A stretch of DNA of 64,000 nucleotides from contig CAZJYI010000028.1 of assembly GCA_964550025.1 (NCBI GenBank), positions 26,105-90,104 on the forward strand, in the 5' to 3' direction. The notes beneath the pieces are model-generated. The model made no database searches. It was not told the origin of the DNA and saw nothing but the letters and a program-made list of their open reading frames with translations. Origin of the DNA: CAZJYI01 sp964550025 (GTDB lineage Bacteria; Verrucomicrobiota; Kiritimatiellia; UBA8416; CAYOBW01). Made by a program: the position numbers and the translations under genes. Position 1 is the first letter of the stretch; every line of letters begins with the position of its first letter. Positions 15,344 through 24,105 of the stretch are shown piece by piece.

Positions 15344-17452
15344 TCAGAAGACGAGCAGTAGGGTGCCTTGCGGACCGTTGGTGCTCGCGTTCGCGTCAAA
15401 CCTGGCTTCCATCGAACCACTCGCGGTGATGTTGTGCCACACGAACACAGTGTTCGTGAGCGCCGCGCCGTACGGGTAGCCCGCCAGCGTCACGCCATTG
15501 GTCCGGATGGCCGCAATGTGGTGGAGCGGATCCGCCACGATCGTGAAGGGAACGGACGTGCCGTGTGGCACCAGGATCGTGCCGTCCGGCGACACGGAAC
15601 CGTTGGCTCCTGACCCCGCCGCCACGTCGTAGACATCCACGGCTTCCGCGAACGGATCGACGTGCGGCCGCAGCAGGATGGCGTCCAGAATCAAGGGGTG
15701 GTTCGCCGCCGACGGATCGACGCTCTGCCCCGCGGGCCAACCGCCTTCCGTGCGGTGGTAGGTGTCGATATGTCGATACGCGTCGTCGTTCTCGACGAAC
15801 TCGTAGATGCTCTGGTATTCGGCTCCGCCGTCGGGATGGTCGTAGTACGTTCCGCCGTACAGCTCCAGGTTGTCATTCCACGTGTCTCGATACCCGACGT
15901 AGTTGCCCCAATCGTATCGGTTCGCCCAGGGGTATCCGCCGGACTTGAAGATGTAGGCCTTGCCGCTCGAGTTGTACACTTCGGACGTGTGAGTGCTGTA
16001 GCTGCCGTCGTCCCACGAGATCGTGTACACTTCCTGGTAGGGATAGTTGATTCCGCCGATCCCGCCGTCGGCGTAGTACGTGTACACCGTCGGGCTTCCG
16101 TCAAAACGGGGATTGTGCGGGTCGGAGTAATCCGCGTTGGTGTATGCGTACACGAGGTAATCAACTGAGGGATCGGCGGGATACTCGAACCGAAGCCCTA
16201 CGCCCCCCTCGTAGCCCGCCTCGCCGTAGACAAGCGCATCAATCCTGCCGTAGCCGGCGTCGAGGCCGTCGCCGTCCTCGTAGTGATAGTAGACAGCGCC
16301 ATGGAAGTCAGGCCTGTCAAGAGTCCTGGACTCCCGCCTCCCGGAGCGGTACCAGGTCCGCGCCATGGCGGGCGTCCAGTTTGTGCTTTCGCTCCATTCA
16401 GCCGGCGACAGGTAGAGGTCATCGTCGTTGGTGTTGTTCAGGGAAGCGTCGTGCCAGTACAGCCCGCCGGCAAAGCCGTTCTGCACCACGTAATCCCTCT
16501 TCTCCGTGATCTCGGTCCAGGTGTCGCCTCCGAGTTGACGTTCTCCCGAGGCGGACGACACTTCCCCCAGAAGCACGGGGCGGTCTCCCACAAGCGCTCT
16601 CTCCCGACCGGCCAGGGGAGCCAGGTCGGATTTCCCCATGGCGTTGTAGTAGTGGAACTCGCACAGGCTGAGGACGTCCCGGTGTCCCTGGTCCCGCCAG
16701 TAGGCCAGCATTTCCATCAGGTACGTCCTGTCTTTGTTGCCCGTCGTCAGTAGCTGACCGGCATCGCTGCCGGCCAACTTGCCGGCAATCATCTCCGCAA
16801 ACAACCTCACGAAATCCCACTGCTGTGGATTCGTCACGACGCCCTTCATGACCTCGGGGGCCACTTCCGGTTCGTTCAGGATGTCCCATCCGTAGATCGT
16901 CGGATTGTTCACGTACCGATCCATGAAGCGGTCTGCGAAGAGCGAAATGAGCGCCGATCGCTTGGCGGGATCCGTGATTACCTCGGGGTGGAGCCCGCGC
17001 CGGGCGGAACCGATGTCCCCCTCCACGCTCAGCGTGCGGTCGAACAGGACGGCCAGTATCCGGACATTGTTGGTTGCCGCAACCTCGAGCAGGGCGTCCA
17101 TGTCGGCATAGACCGTCTGTTCGTCTTTGAAACTGATCGACCCGTCCAGATTGAAATGCACACCCGCCCGCAGGTCGCAGAACAGCCATACCCTAACCAG
17201 GCTGTTCCGGCGCCGCGACAGCGCCGTTTCCAACCGGGCTCGCCCCGCCGTTGAACTGAATCCCTGATGCGGACCTCCCGCCGCCGGATTCCCGATGTCG
17301 TAACCGTATACCCCCCAGGGCAAGTTCGCCCCCCAGACGGCCCCGACGACCGGTTCGGCGGCAGCCGCCTTGGAACCCAGTGAGAAGAAGGCGGCAGCAA
17401 CCGCCGCCACGAAAGCCGCCAGACACCCGCTCCGTGTATCCATGATACTCAC
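15344..17452 (-). CDS. Secreted GH5-like (clan GH-A) glycoside hydrolase with Tyr/Asp-rich C-terminal region
   Basis: A 702-residue protein read from a GTG at 17452 (an ATG at 17443 is equally possible), with a signal peptide ending in KAAAAEP. The catalytic (beta/alpha)8 domain covers about residues 30-330: NSLVRVWLF, IYGWDILNEPEV (acid/base Glu) and PVLLGEVSSASG (nucleophile Glu), both catalytic Glu in the GH-A positions. Beta-mannanase- or cellulase-like activity is plausible. Residues about 370-590 are rich in Tyr, Asp and Gly and match no domain I recognise. The last 100 residues (GSGANGSVSPDGTI, VPHGTSVPFTI) form a bacterial repeat-like domain common at the ends of secreted PVC proteins. 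The gene follows the 1930-residue protein gene on the same strand, separated by a REP pair. Confidence 0.72.
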   Translation of the reverse strand: MSIMDTRSGCLAAFVAAVAAAFFSLGSKAAAAEPVVGAVWGANLPWGVYGYDIGNPAAGGPHQGFSSTAGRARLETALSRRRNSLVRVWLFCDLRAGVHFNLDGSISFKDEQTVYADMDALLEVAATNNVRILAVLFDRTLSVEGDIGSARRGLHPEVITDPAKRSALISLFADRFMDRYVNNPTIYGWDILNEPEVAPEVMKGVVTNPQQWDFVRLFAEMIAGKLAGSDAGQLLTTGNKDRTYLMEMLAYWRDQGHRDVLSLCEFHYYNAMGKSDLAPLAGRERALVGDRPVLLGEVSSASGERQLGGDTWTEITEKRDYVVQNGFAGGLYWHDASLNNTNDDDLYLSPAEWSESTNWTPAMARTWYRSGRRESRTLDRPDFHGAVYYHYEDGDGLDAGYGRIDALVYGEAGYEGGVGLRFEYPADPSVDYLVYAYTNADYSDPHNPRFDGSPTVYTYYADGGIGGINYPYQEVYTISWDDGSYSTHTSEVYNSSGKAYIFKSGGYPWANRYDWGNYVGYRDTWNDNLELYGGTYYDHPDGGAEYQSIYEFVENDDAYRHIDTYHRTEGGWPAGQSVDPSAANHPLILDAILLRPHVDPFAEAVDVYDVAAGSGANGSVSPDGTILVPHGTSVPFTIVADPLHHIAAIRTNGVTLAGYPYGAALTNTVFVWHNITASGSMEARFDANASTNGPQGTLLLVF

Positions 17453-17619
17453 ATCGCTTCCGACTACCGGGCCGCTTCAGGCACAACAGCCTCGGCGGAC
17501 AGGTCGACTCCGGACCGCTTCGAACGAGGCCGTTACGTTAACCGGGTGCCGCCGGAAAGTCCATCCCGCGCTCGCCTCCCCGGCTGTCTCCGTGATGGCG
17601 AACCGTTGGCCGCGGGGAA

Positions 17620-17692
17620 CGCCCTCACGGGCGCACTACAAACATCGATGCGGGGCTCCCCCGTTCGTAGTGCACTGGCCTGCCGGCCGTAG
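17620..17692. repeat. Head-to-head REP pair, GTAGTGC type
   Basis: The minus strand reads GTAGTGCGCCCGTGAGGGCG and the plus strand reads GTAGTGCACTGGCCTGCCGG from 17667. Each has the same GTAGTGC head followed by a small hairpin, and the two face opposite ways 27 bp apart. The GTAG head plus palindrome is the hallmark of RAYT-associated REP sequences. This accounts for most of the structure in the roughly 320 bp gap 17453-17771; no gene is seen in it. Confidence 0.6.
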
Positions 17693-17771
17693 CCCCGCGC
17701 GAAGGTTGGCAAGAGCGTATCCCATGGTGTGAGGGAGGGAAACCACCCGACATCAGAGCGAATTGCCGCAC

Positions 17772-20700
17772 TTACCGCCCCAGCAACCGGGCGACCAGAT
17801 CGCGGACGCGGCGCCCGCTGCTGCCGCGGAAGGCGGGGTCGTCGCCAATGGCGGCGATGTGCTCGTCGGCGAAGGCACGGCGGGAGCGCTCTTTGACCCT
17901 GAGCAACTGCTCCAGTGCCTGGCGTTTCTGCCACCCGTCCCCCTCGAGGTTCTCGATTATCTTGTTCTCACCGGCATCGTCCCCAAGTATCACGAGACTG
18001 ACGGCTGCTTGGATCTGAACGAACCGGTCTTCGTCGGCGAGCATGTTGCGGAGAATCGGCAGGTTCCTGTCGCGATCGGCGGCTTGCCCTTCGGCGAGGC
18101 ACTCGGCTGCCTGCCGTCTGCCCTCCGCGTCTTTCTCCCCCGCAAGCATACGGTAGAAGTCCTGCGCCGCGGCGGGTCCGATCTTGCGGACGGCGGCAAG
18201 GACGATCCTGGTCGACAGCAGCCACTCGTTGGCCTGGGGGTCAACAGGCTCGGAACGCGATGTCGCCTTGAGCTCATTCCACTCGCTGCCGATGCTGTCC
18301 AGGTTGCGAAAGGAGTTGTAGTGCGACTGAATCGCCGCTTCGGCTTGCGCCGCCCGGAATCCCGACCCGCCGCGGCGCTGTTCGTCGTTGCGGGCATCTA
18401 CGTACAATTCGGCAAGCTCCGGCAGCGCCTCCCCGGCCTTGAGTTCTCCCAACGCCCACACGATCGATGCGCGCGACAGCCCGCTCTCCAGGTCGAGGGC
18501 GGCCATCAGTGGCGCGACGGACGACACGTTCCCAATCGCTCCGCAGGCGCGCGCGGCATTGGATCGGACAACACGATTGCTGCTCTGCAACGCTTCGTGC
18601 AGGATCGGCAGCATCCGCGGCCCGGCACACTTGAAGACCTCCTGGGCGAAACGCGCGGCCCCGTAGTTGGATTCGGGCCCCGGATCACGGTCTTTGGTGT
18701 AGGCACGCAGGAGAACGTCGGCCGCTCCGGGCCGCGCGTTCAGCGCCTCCCCCAGTGCCCTGAAGACCTTCTGCCGCGGCTCGTAGTCGTCGGACGTGAG
18801 CGGATGATCGAGGAACAACTCGAGGATAGCGCCGTCGGCGTGCGGCGCCACGGCGGCGTACAGGCGCTCCCGGTCGGCGACGACGCCAACCGATGACGTC
18901 GGCCCGAACGGGAAGTTGCCGAACCCGTCGCGCCGGTTCGTTATCTTGCGCAGGCAAGCCATATCGGGGATACGCCCGTTCTCGCAGAGCAGGATCGTGG
19001 CAAACGCGCGCATGTATCCGTCGCGGTCCGCCAACCGCCCGGCCGCCGCGTCGAGCGCCGCATCGGAGAGATCGGTACGGCTGAGCAGGAACAGGGCCGT
19101 GCTCCTCACACGCAGCTCGGGATCGTCCAGCAGCGCGATGAGGGTGGGCATGCACCTGGCGACGCGCTCCTCGCGCCCCAGCATCGTCGCCGCGGCGCGA
19201 GCGCGGTAGAACGGGTTGGGGTCCGCCAACGCCGCCTCGAGATCCTCCTGCTCCGTCACGTCCATGGGGCGCTCGGTCGCCTCGGCGAGCTGTTGCGCCC
19301 TGGCGGAGCGCGCCACGGCCACGTCCTCGTGCCGCCACACCTTCTCCACCGCCGCCTCCGCCACAACATTGGTGATCATCAGCAGTCCGTGCGTTCCGGC
19401 GATGAAATGCGGGTTATCGGGACATGGTCTCTTCTGTGGGCTCTCCAGGGACGCGGTCGGGGTGAAACCCGACCCTCCATTCGTAGAGACGAGCCCGTTA
19501 TTCAGACTGGAGGGACGGCTTCCACGCCGTCCGTGCCCATGAAGAGGCCCACGGGACAGACCATGGCCGTCGGGGTCTGCGACCAGCGCCTCGCGGTCTC
19601 GCCACAGCGCCGTGCCACCCAGGAACGGCAGAGGCGAGTCCAGCACTTCGGGCGGGAACGCCGCGGGCAGTATTTCGGATCCGTCTTTCACCTCGCCGGT
19701 CACCGTGTCCAACACCGAGCTGCGAAACGTCCGTACGCGGTCATCCGGTTTCGCATGACGCCACTTGCGCTTGTACGCGTCGGCGACGGGTGCGGGCACG
19801 CTGTCGTCCTGGGGCGTACCATACGCGCGCACCCCGTAGATTGTTCCGTAGAGCACATGCAGCTTCTTTCCGTCGACACGCAGCTTCTTGATCTTGTTGC
19901 TTTTGAGACCGTCCGACATGCTGAGGGCCTGGATCAGCCCCGTATCCAGATCCTGCACGGCCAGTCCCCCACCCTCGTCGCCGAGCTCGCAGGCGTAGTA
20001 GAGCTTGCGTCCAATCCGCGCTACGTCTTCGACCTTGTTGGACGGCAAGCCGTCCGAGACCGTGACGCGGCCGAGGATGCGGCCGTCGGGTAGAGACAGG
20101 ATCGTCACGCCGCCGTTGGTGCAGATGTAGACCCGGTCGCCGTCCCGCACGACCCGCTTGACGTAGAAGTCACTCAACTCTTCTGCCGCCGCGCCGATCT
20201 TCCGCCACGTGCCTGCCGCCGGGTCGACGACGAACAGACCGCCCTCCAAGTCCTGAACGTGGTGGCTCATGCCGCCATTGTCGTCGTACCCGAGGTTGTC
20301 CTCTCGCCATTCGCGCACGATGGCATTCCCGACCAAAAGACGCCCGCCCGTCAACGGCCTCGCGCACAGCTTCGGACCGCGGTCGCCGCGCAAGTCCAGG
20401 CCTACAGTCGACAAGGCATGCGCGGGGGAAAGCCGCCGCCATGGCGCCGTTTCCGGAACGGGACCACGATGTACGCGGAGGGCTTTCGCCCCGCGCTCGT
20501 AAACGACCGTGATCCCGGGGTTGCTCCCCGCAAGCCACACGCGTCCCTCGTGCTCGCCGAGGAAGGTGAATTCGCTGTTTTGCAGCTCACCGCCGCGTTC
20601 CGGATCGTTGATAGGCAGCACGGTGAGCTCAAACGTCTCGAGGTCCACGACCGCCGGACGGTGGCGCACTTTGTCGTTCACCCAGACATCGGCCCAGGCC

Positions 20701-23564
20701 TCCGTGTCGGTGACGCCGATCAGGTGCCATCGCTGCCGGTCGCTGTCGATCGCCTTGAACTCCTCCGCCCGCGAATCGTAAACCGCCCGCGAAGCCCAGA
20801 GACGCCCGGCGCCCGTGTAGAGTGGTCGAAATGCTCCCCCCTTGCCGAGATGCATGCACTGCTGTGTTTCAGGATCGTAGCGGTATACGCTGTCACGCGA
20901 ACACACCCAGAGCCGGTCCTGCCACCACAACACCTGGTGCACGGGAAACGCCTCGTGAACGTGCTCAACACGCGTCTTGCCATTCCGATCGATATGCCGT
21001 TCGACGCGGTCACGCTTCCTGCCGTCGGAGGCCTCTATACCAACCCGTACGGGCCGCGGGCTATCGCCATCCGGATCGTCGAGCCTGAAGGACCCGTCAC
21101 GCGTGCCGACATACAGCCCGGACGGCGTCTCAGCAAAGGTGAGTACGCCCGCACCAAGCGGGACCTGGAGAATCTCCAATGTCTCCCCGGAATGCCCGCG
21201 TTCCCGGTACCGCACCAGGCCCCATGACGTCCCGACCCATACGCGGCCGGGCTGCCCCACGCCATCCCCCCAGCGCGCGCCGGGGGCAATCGCGCGAACA
21301 TCGTCTCTGTTTGTCAGCAGGCGCACACCGGGTGGAGCGCCGAGCGTGCGGACCTCTACGGTTCGATATCGCAGTTCCTTCCCGGTGACCGGCGTGATGC
21401 GCCGGCGGCCGTTCTTCCGCAGACGATTGAGCTGGTTGATCAATGGGATGCACCGCGTCTTCCTGATCGCGGAGTCCGCGCGCTCGATGTCAGCCGGACG
21501 CTTCAGGTGCGCAAGCAGAACATAGAGGCAGTCGAGAATGTCCAACGGACGGCTCTCTCCTCTCATGAGGCCGTCATTCCAATTGGCCCGGAGACGGGCC
21601 AGCGTTCCCGGCTCACGCTGAAACGGCTTCTTGCCCTCCAGCACTCGGAACCCCAGCGCCAGCAGCTTGTCTTCGTGGCCCGGAGTTCGTTCGTAGAGAC
21701 GCATCAACCGGTACGCGAGATCGAAGTAGTTGCGGAACCGGGTCCGGTTGCGGACGCCTTTGCCGCGCGCGAACGCAAAGTCCGCATCCGAATCCAGCAG
21801 GAGCTCGAGCATCTCGATGGCCTCGCGCCCCTCGAAGCGGTCCTCCGTATCAAGCAGTTCGAGGCGCGTGCGGGCATCACCCGGGTTCGCGGCAACAATG
21901 GCCTTCAACAACAGCCGGTACTTGTCACTGCCCTGCTTCTTGAAACGCTTCTTCCAAGCGTCCAGTCCCCATACGTTGACCCCTTTGTCCCGCGCGCTCT
22001 CAGCCAGCGCCCTGGCAGACGCCTCGCAGTTGCCGAGAACCCAGTGGATGGAAGCCAGGGCCGTGGGCGAATCCACATCGCGCATCGTCGTCTCGAGCCA
22101 TCGCTCGAAGTCCTTCTCTCTGCCCCCCGCCCGAAAACGCTCCATGGCCTCTTCGAGCGTATCCACGCGCTCAAGTAGCGTCTTGTCCAGCGCCAACCGC
22201 CGCAGCTCGTTATCGAGCACCTTGTCGCTCTTCCCCTGCGACGCATACAGACGCGTCAGGCGCTCAGCCGCATCGCGTCGCGCCGTGGACGCAACCGAGG
22301 TAACGCCGTGGGATTCCGGCCCGGAGACCATGACGGGTTGCGGCTGGTGTGGGGTCGAGTCCTCATCCGGATCGGGAAGATCAGCGCTGGCGACACCCGG
22401 CAACGATGCGAGCTTCTCATACTCCTCGATAGCCAGCTTGTGTTTCCGCAGCGCCTCATAGACTCGTCCACGCCGATAGGTCGCCGTGAAGACCGGAAAG
22501 CCCGCCTTCTCGATGTAGTCGAGCTCAAGAGCCAACGCTTCGTCCTGCCTGCCCTGGTGGAAGCGGATGCGGGCGAGCACGCGCCGCGATGCGTTTTCTC
22601 CCGCCGCCATGCGCGCCTGCAGTTTCGCAACCAGTTCGTCTTCTCTGCCGGCCGCCTTGAACTCACCGTACGCCAGGCGGATGAACTCCTTGCGTGAGAT
22701 TCCGGCCGAGGTCCCCCAGAAAGACCGCAGGAGCAACGAATCGGACCGTTCCGGTCGCGGATACTTGTCTGCTTCCTCCTTTGAGATCGGTTTCCGGAAG
22801 CGCCTGCGAGCGAGGTTCGGGTCCCTGTCCATGTCCATTCGCGACAGCCCGTCGAGAAGAACGTCAAGGGCGGCATCGGGCTTGTTCCGCTTCTTCAGGA
22901 AGTATGCGTAGTCGACGGCGAACTGCAATGCCTGCCCGTTGAAACCGACGGGTGTTACGAGGGAATAGCGCCGATCAACCGCTCTGCCCGCCTCACGGGC
23001 GGTCGTCGAGAGCACGTGCGGTTCAGCATTCCGCTTGTGCATCTCCCACACCCTCGAAAGCTCGCGTGCGGCGTCCTCCCACGCATCCAGGGCGATGAAC
23101 CGCCTGATCAGGCGGTTGTCGCGGTGACTGCCCGGCCCCAGACTGAACGGCACAAGGGGCCACCCGCGGTAATGCGACGGTGCCGGCCGTTCGACCGGAT
23201 AGTACTCCGCCGGCATGCCGGCGCAGGCCGCCCGTAGACTGGCCAACGCTTCTTCCCTCCGGTCGAGAGTCAACAGCAAGTCCGCCTCGACGACTTGTAC
23301 GACGTGCGGTTCAGCGTTCGTAGGCGGCGACGCGAGCAGGGCCAGAAACGTCTTCGTTTTCGGCCGCGCAAGCGAAACCGCGGCGTCTTCCGCACCGGGA
23401 ATGGACAGGTAGGCGCGAAACGCTTCGGCAACCTTCCCGCTCTCTTTGAGCTGACGGGCATTCTGGAAATCCTGTGCCGCACCAACTCCCTGTGCGGTCG
23501 CGGCGCTCCCCGCCAACAGGATGGCGCCGCACGCAAGCGCAGCAATTCTGAAGTGTGCTTTCAT
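17772..23564 (-). CDS. Giant exported TPR-like / beta-propeller / HEAT-repeat protein
   Basis: A 1930-residue protein with a signal peptide (ALACGAILLAGSAATAQG). Residues about 30-450 are helical and TPR-like (repeated Lys/Arg-rich helices with EALA and RR..AL patterns). Residues about 700-1200 have propeller-type repeats such as VWVGTSWGLVRYRERG and ICTNGGVTILSLPDGRILG, as in Reg_prop sensor domains. Residues about 1390-1930 are HEAT/PBS-type repeats (VRSTALFLLSR, VVRSNAARACGAIGNVSSVA, RFVQIQAAVSLVILGDD). No transmembrane or enzymatic motif is seen, so a periplasmic or surface scaffold is likely. A 78-bp palindromic repeat pair (19455-19532) is inserted in frame between the propeller and the HEAT region. 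No strong ribosome site is visible. The gene diverges from the first giant macroglobulin-like gene. Confidence 0.7.
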   Translation of the reverse strand: MKAHFRIAALACGAILLAGSAATAQGVGAAQDFQNARQLKESGKVAEAFRAYLSIPGAEDAAVSLARPKTKTFLALLASPPTNAEPHVVQVVEADLLLTLDRREEALASLRAACAGMPAEYYPVERPAPSHYRGWPLVPFSLGPGSHRDNRLIRRFIALDAWEDAARELSRVWEMHKRNAEPHVLSTTAREAGRAVDRRYSLVTPVGFNGQALQFAVDYAYFLKKRNKPDAALDVLLDGLSRMDMDRDPNLARRRFRKPISKEEADKYPRPERSDSLLLRSFWGTSAGISRKEFIRLAYGEFKAAGREDELVAKLQARMAAGENASRRVLARIRFHQGRQDEALALELDYIEKAGFPVFTATYRRGRVYEALRKHKLAIEEYEKLASLPGVASADLPDPDEDSTPHQPQPVMVSGPESHGVTSVASTARRDAAERLTRLYASQGKSDKVLDNELRRLALDKTLLERVDTLEEAMERFRAGGREKDFERWLETTMRDVDSPTALASIHWVLGNCEASARALAESARDKGVNVWGLDAWKKRFKKQGSDKYRLLLKAIVAANPGDARTRLELLDTEDRFEGREAIEMLELLLDSDADFAFARGKGVRNRTRFRNYFDLAYRLMRLYERTPGHEDKLLALGFRVLEGKKPFQREPGTLARLRANWNDGLMRGESRPLDILDCLYVLLAHLKRPADIERADSAIRKTRCIPLINQLNRLRKNGRRRITPVTGKELRYRTVEVRTLGAPPGVRLLTNRDDVRAIAPGARWGDGVGQPGRVWVGTSWGLVRYRERGHSGETLEILQVPLGAGVLTFAETPSGLYVGTRDGSFRLDDPDGDSPRPVRVGIEASDGRKRDRVERHIDRNGKTRVEHVHEAFPVHQVLWWQDRLWVCSRDSVYRYDPETQQCMHLGKGGAFRPLYTGAGRLWASRAVYDSRAEEFKAIDSDRQRWHLIGVTDTEAWADVWVNDKVRHRPAVVDLETFELTVLPINDPERGGELQNSEFTFLGEHEGRVWLAGSNPGITVVYERGAKALRVHRGPVPETAPWRRLSPAHALSTVGLDLRGDRGPKLCARPLTGGRLLVGNAIVREWREDNLGYDDNGGMSHHVQDLEGGLFVVDPAAGTWRKIGAAAEELSDFYVKRVVRDGDRVYICTNGGVTILSLPDGRILGRVTVSDGLPSNKVEDVARIGRKLYYACELGDEGGGLAVQDLDTGLIQALSMSDGLKSNKIKKLRVDGKKLHVLYGTIYGVRAYGTPQDDSVPAPVADAYKRKWRHAKPDDRVRTFRSSVLDTVTGEVKDGSEILPAAFPPEVLDSPLPFLGGTALWRDREALVADPDGHGLSRGPLHGHGRRGSRPSSLNNGLVSTNGGSGFTPTASLESPQKRPCPDNPHFIAGTHGLLMITNVVAEAAVEKVWRHEDVAVARSARAQQLAEATERPMDVTEQEDLEAALADPNPFYRARAAATMLGREERVARCMPTLIALLDDPELRVRSTALFLLSRTDLSDAALDAAAGRLADRDGYMRAFATILLCENGRIPDMACLRKITNRRDGFGNFPFGPTSSVGVVADRERLYAAVAPHADGAILELFLDHPLTSDDYEPRQKVFRALGEALNARPGAADVLLRAYTKDRDPGPESNYGAARFAQEVFKCAGPRMLPILHEALQSSNRVVRSNAARACGAIGNVSSVAPLMAALDLESGLSRASIVWALGELKAGEALPELAELYVDARNDEQRRGGSGFRAAQAEAAIQSHYNSFRNLDSIGSEWNELKATSRSEPVDPQANEWLLSTRIVLAAVRKIGPAAAQDFYRMLAGEKDAEGRRQAAECLAEGQAADRDRNLPILRNMLADEDRFVQIQAAVSLVILGDDAGENKIIENLEGDGWQKRQALEQLLRVKERSRRAFADEHIAAIGDDPAFRGSSGRRVRDLVARLLGR
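19455..19532. repeat. In-frame REP pair (GGAG type) inside a coding sequence
   Basis: Two hairpins in inverted arrangement: GGTCGGGGTGAAACCCGACC at 19455-19474, and GGACGGCTTCCACGCCGTCC at 19513-19532. Each is preceded on its own strand by TGGAG/CTGGAG, so each has a GGAG head. The unit is 78 bp, exactly 26 codons. It encodes a low-complexity segment (SSLNNGLVSTNGGSGF) of the 1930-residue protein without breaking the frame. Confidence 0.75.
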
Positions 23565-23669
23565 AGTGAAAACACTCTATCATATGCAGCGTATTCTGCC
23601 GTAACGAGTTTGTAACGATCCTTGCCGCGCGTAGCACTTGCCCAAGCGCTCTCTGGATTCTACTCCCAA

Positions 23670-23817
23670 GTAGGACCAGCCTCCCCCGGTAGGTCCCAGT
23701 TGTACTGGGACCAGCGAACAGAGACGATGCAGTCGCCTTACGATTCCGTCTTGAGTCACAACGGTCTCACGTCTGCGGCCTCGCGTTCTCCGGGGTCCCA
23801 GTGCAACTGGGACCTAC
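23670..23817. repeat. REP array, GTAG + GTCCCAGT palindrome (copy A)
   Basis: GTAG at 23689 is followed by GTCCCAGTTGTACTGGGAC; an inverted copy ends in CTAC at 23814-23817. About 75 bp between them resembles the interior of the array at 41297-41493 (shared GTCTTGAGTC, TTCTCCGG). Before it, at 23670, GTAGGACCAGC looks like a copy that has lost its 16-base hairpin. The array lies between the divergent 1930-residue gene and the first giant gene. Confidence 0.8.
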
Positions 23818-23847
23818 TACTCCGCGCAAATGGCGCCTGAGAGTACT

Positions 23848-23970
23848 ATGTTGACAAAGCCGAACTACGAGATCCGATGGGACGCGGATGACGACACGGC
23901 AATCAGTGCAATCCGTGGTTGTTCCGCTCTTCGGTTCTGGCTACGCTACGGCTATGCTCATTATGGCTGA
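23848..23970 (+). CDS. Possible small ORF or gene remnant of unknown function
   Basis: An ATG-initiated 40-codon frame (KPNYEIRWDADDDTAISAIR, then RFWLRYGYAHYG) in the gap 23565-24105. Its composition looks protein-like, but it has no ribosome-binding site and no family I recognise. It could be a decayed gene end or chance. No other gene is seen in that gap beyond the REP array. Confidence 0.2.
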   Translation: MLTKPNYEIRWDADDDTAISAIRGCSALRFWLRYGYAHYG

Positions 23971-24105
23971 CAGACTGCCGAATGCAGGTGCATGCCGTAC
24001 GTTCGTGTCCCGCGCCCGCACACATCCGTCCTTTTCACGAAGAAACAGCCGCCAGCCAACGTCTTTATTTTGAACACCAATGCCAAACCACCGAAAGGGA
24101 GAGCG

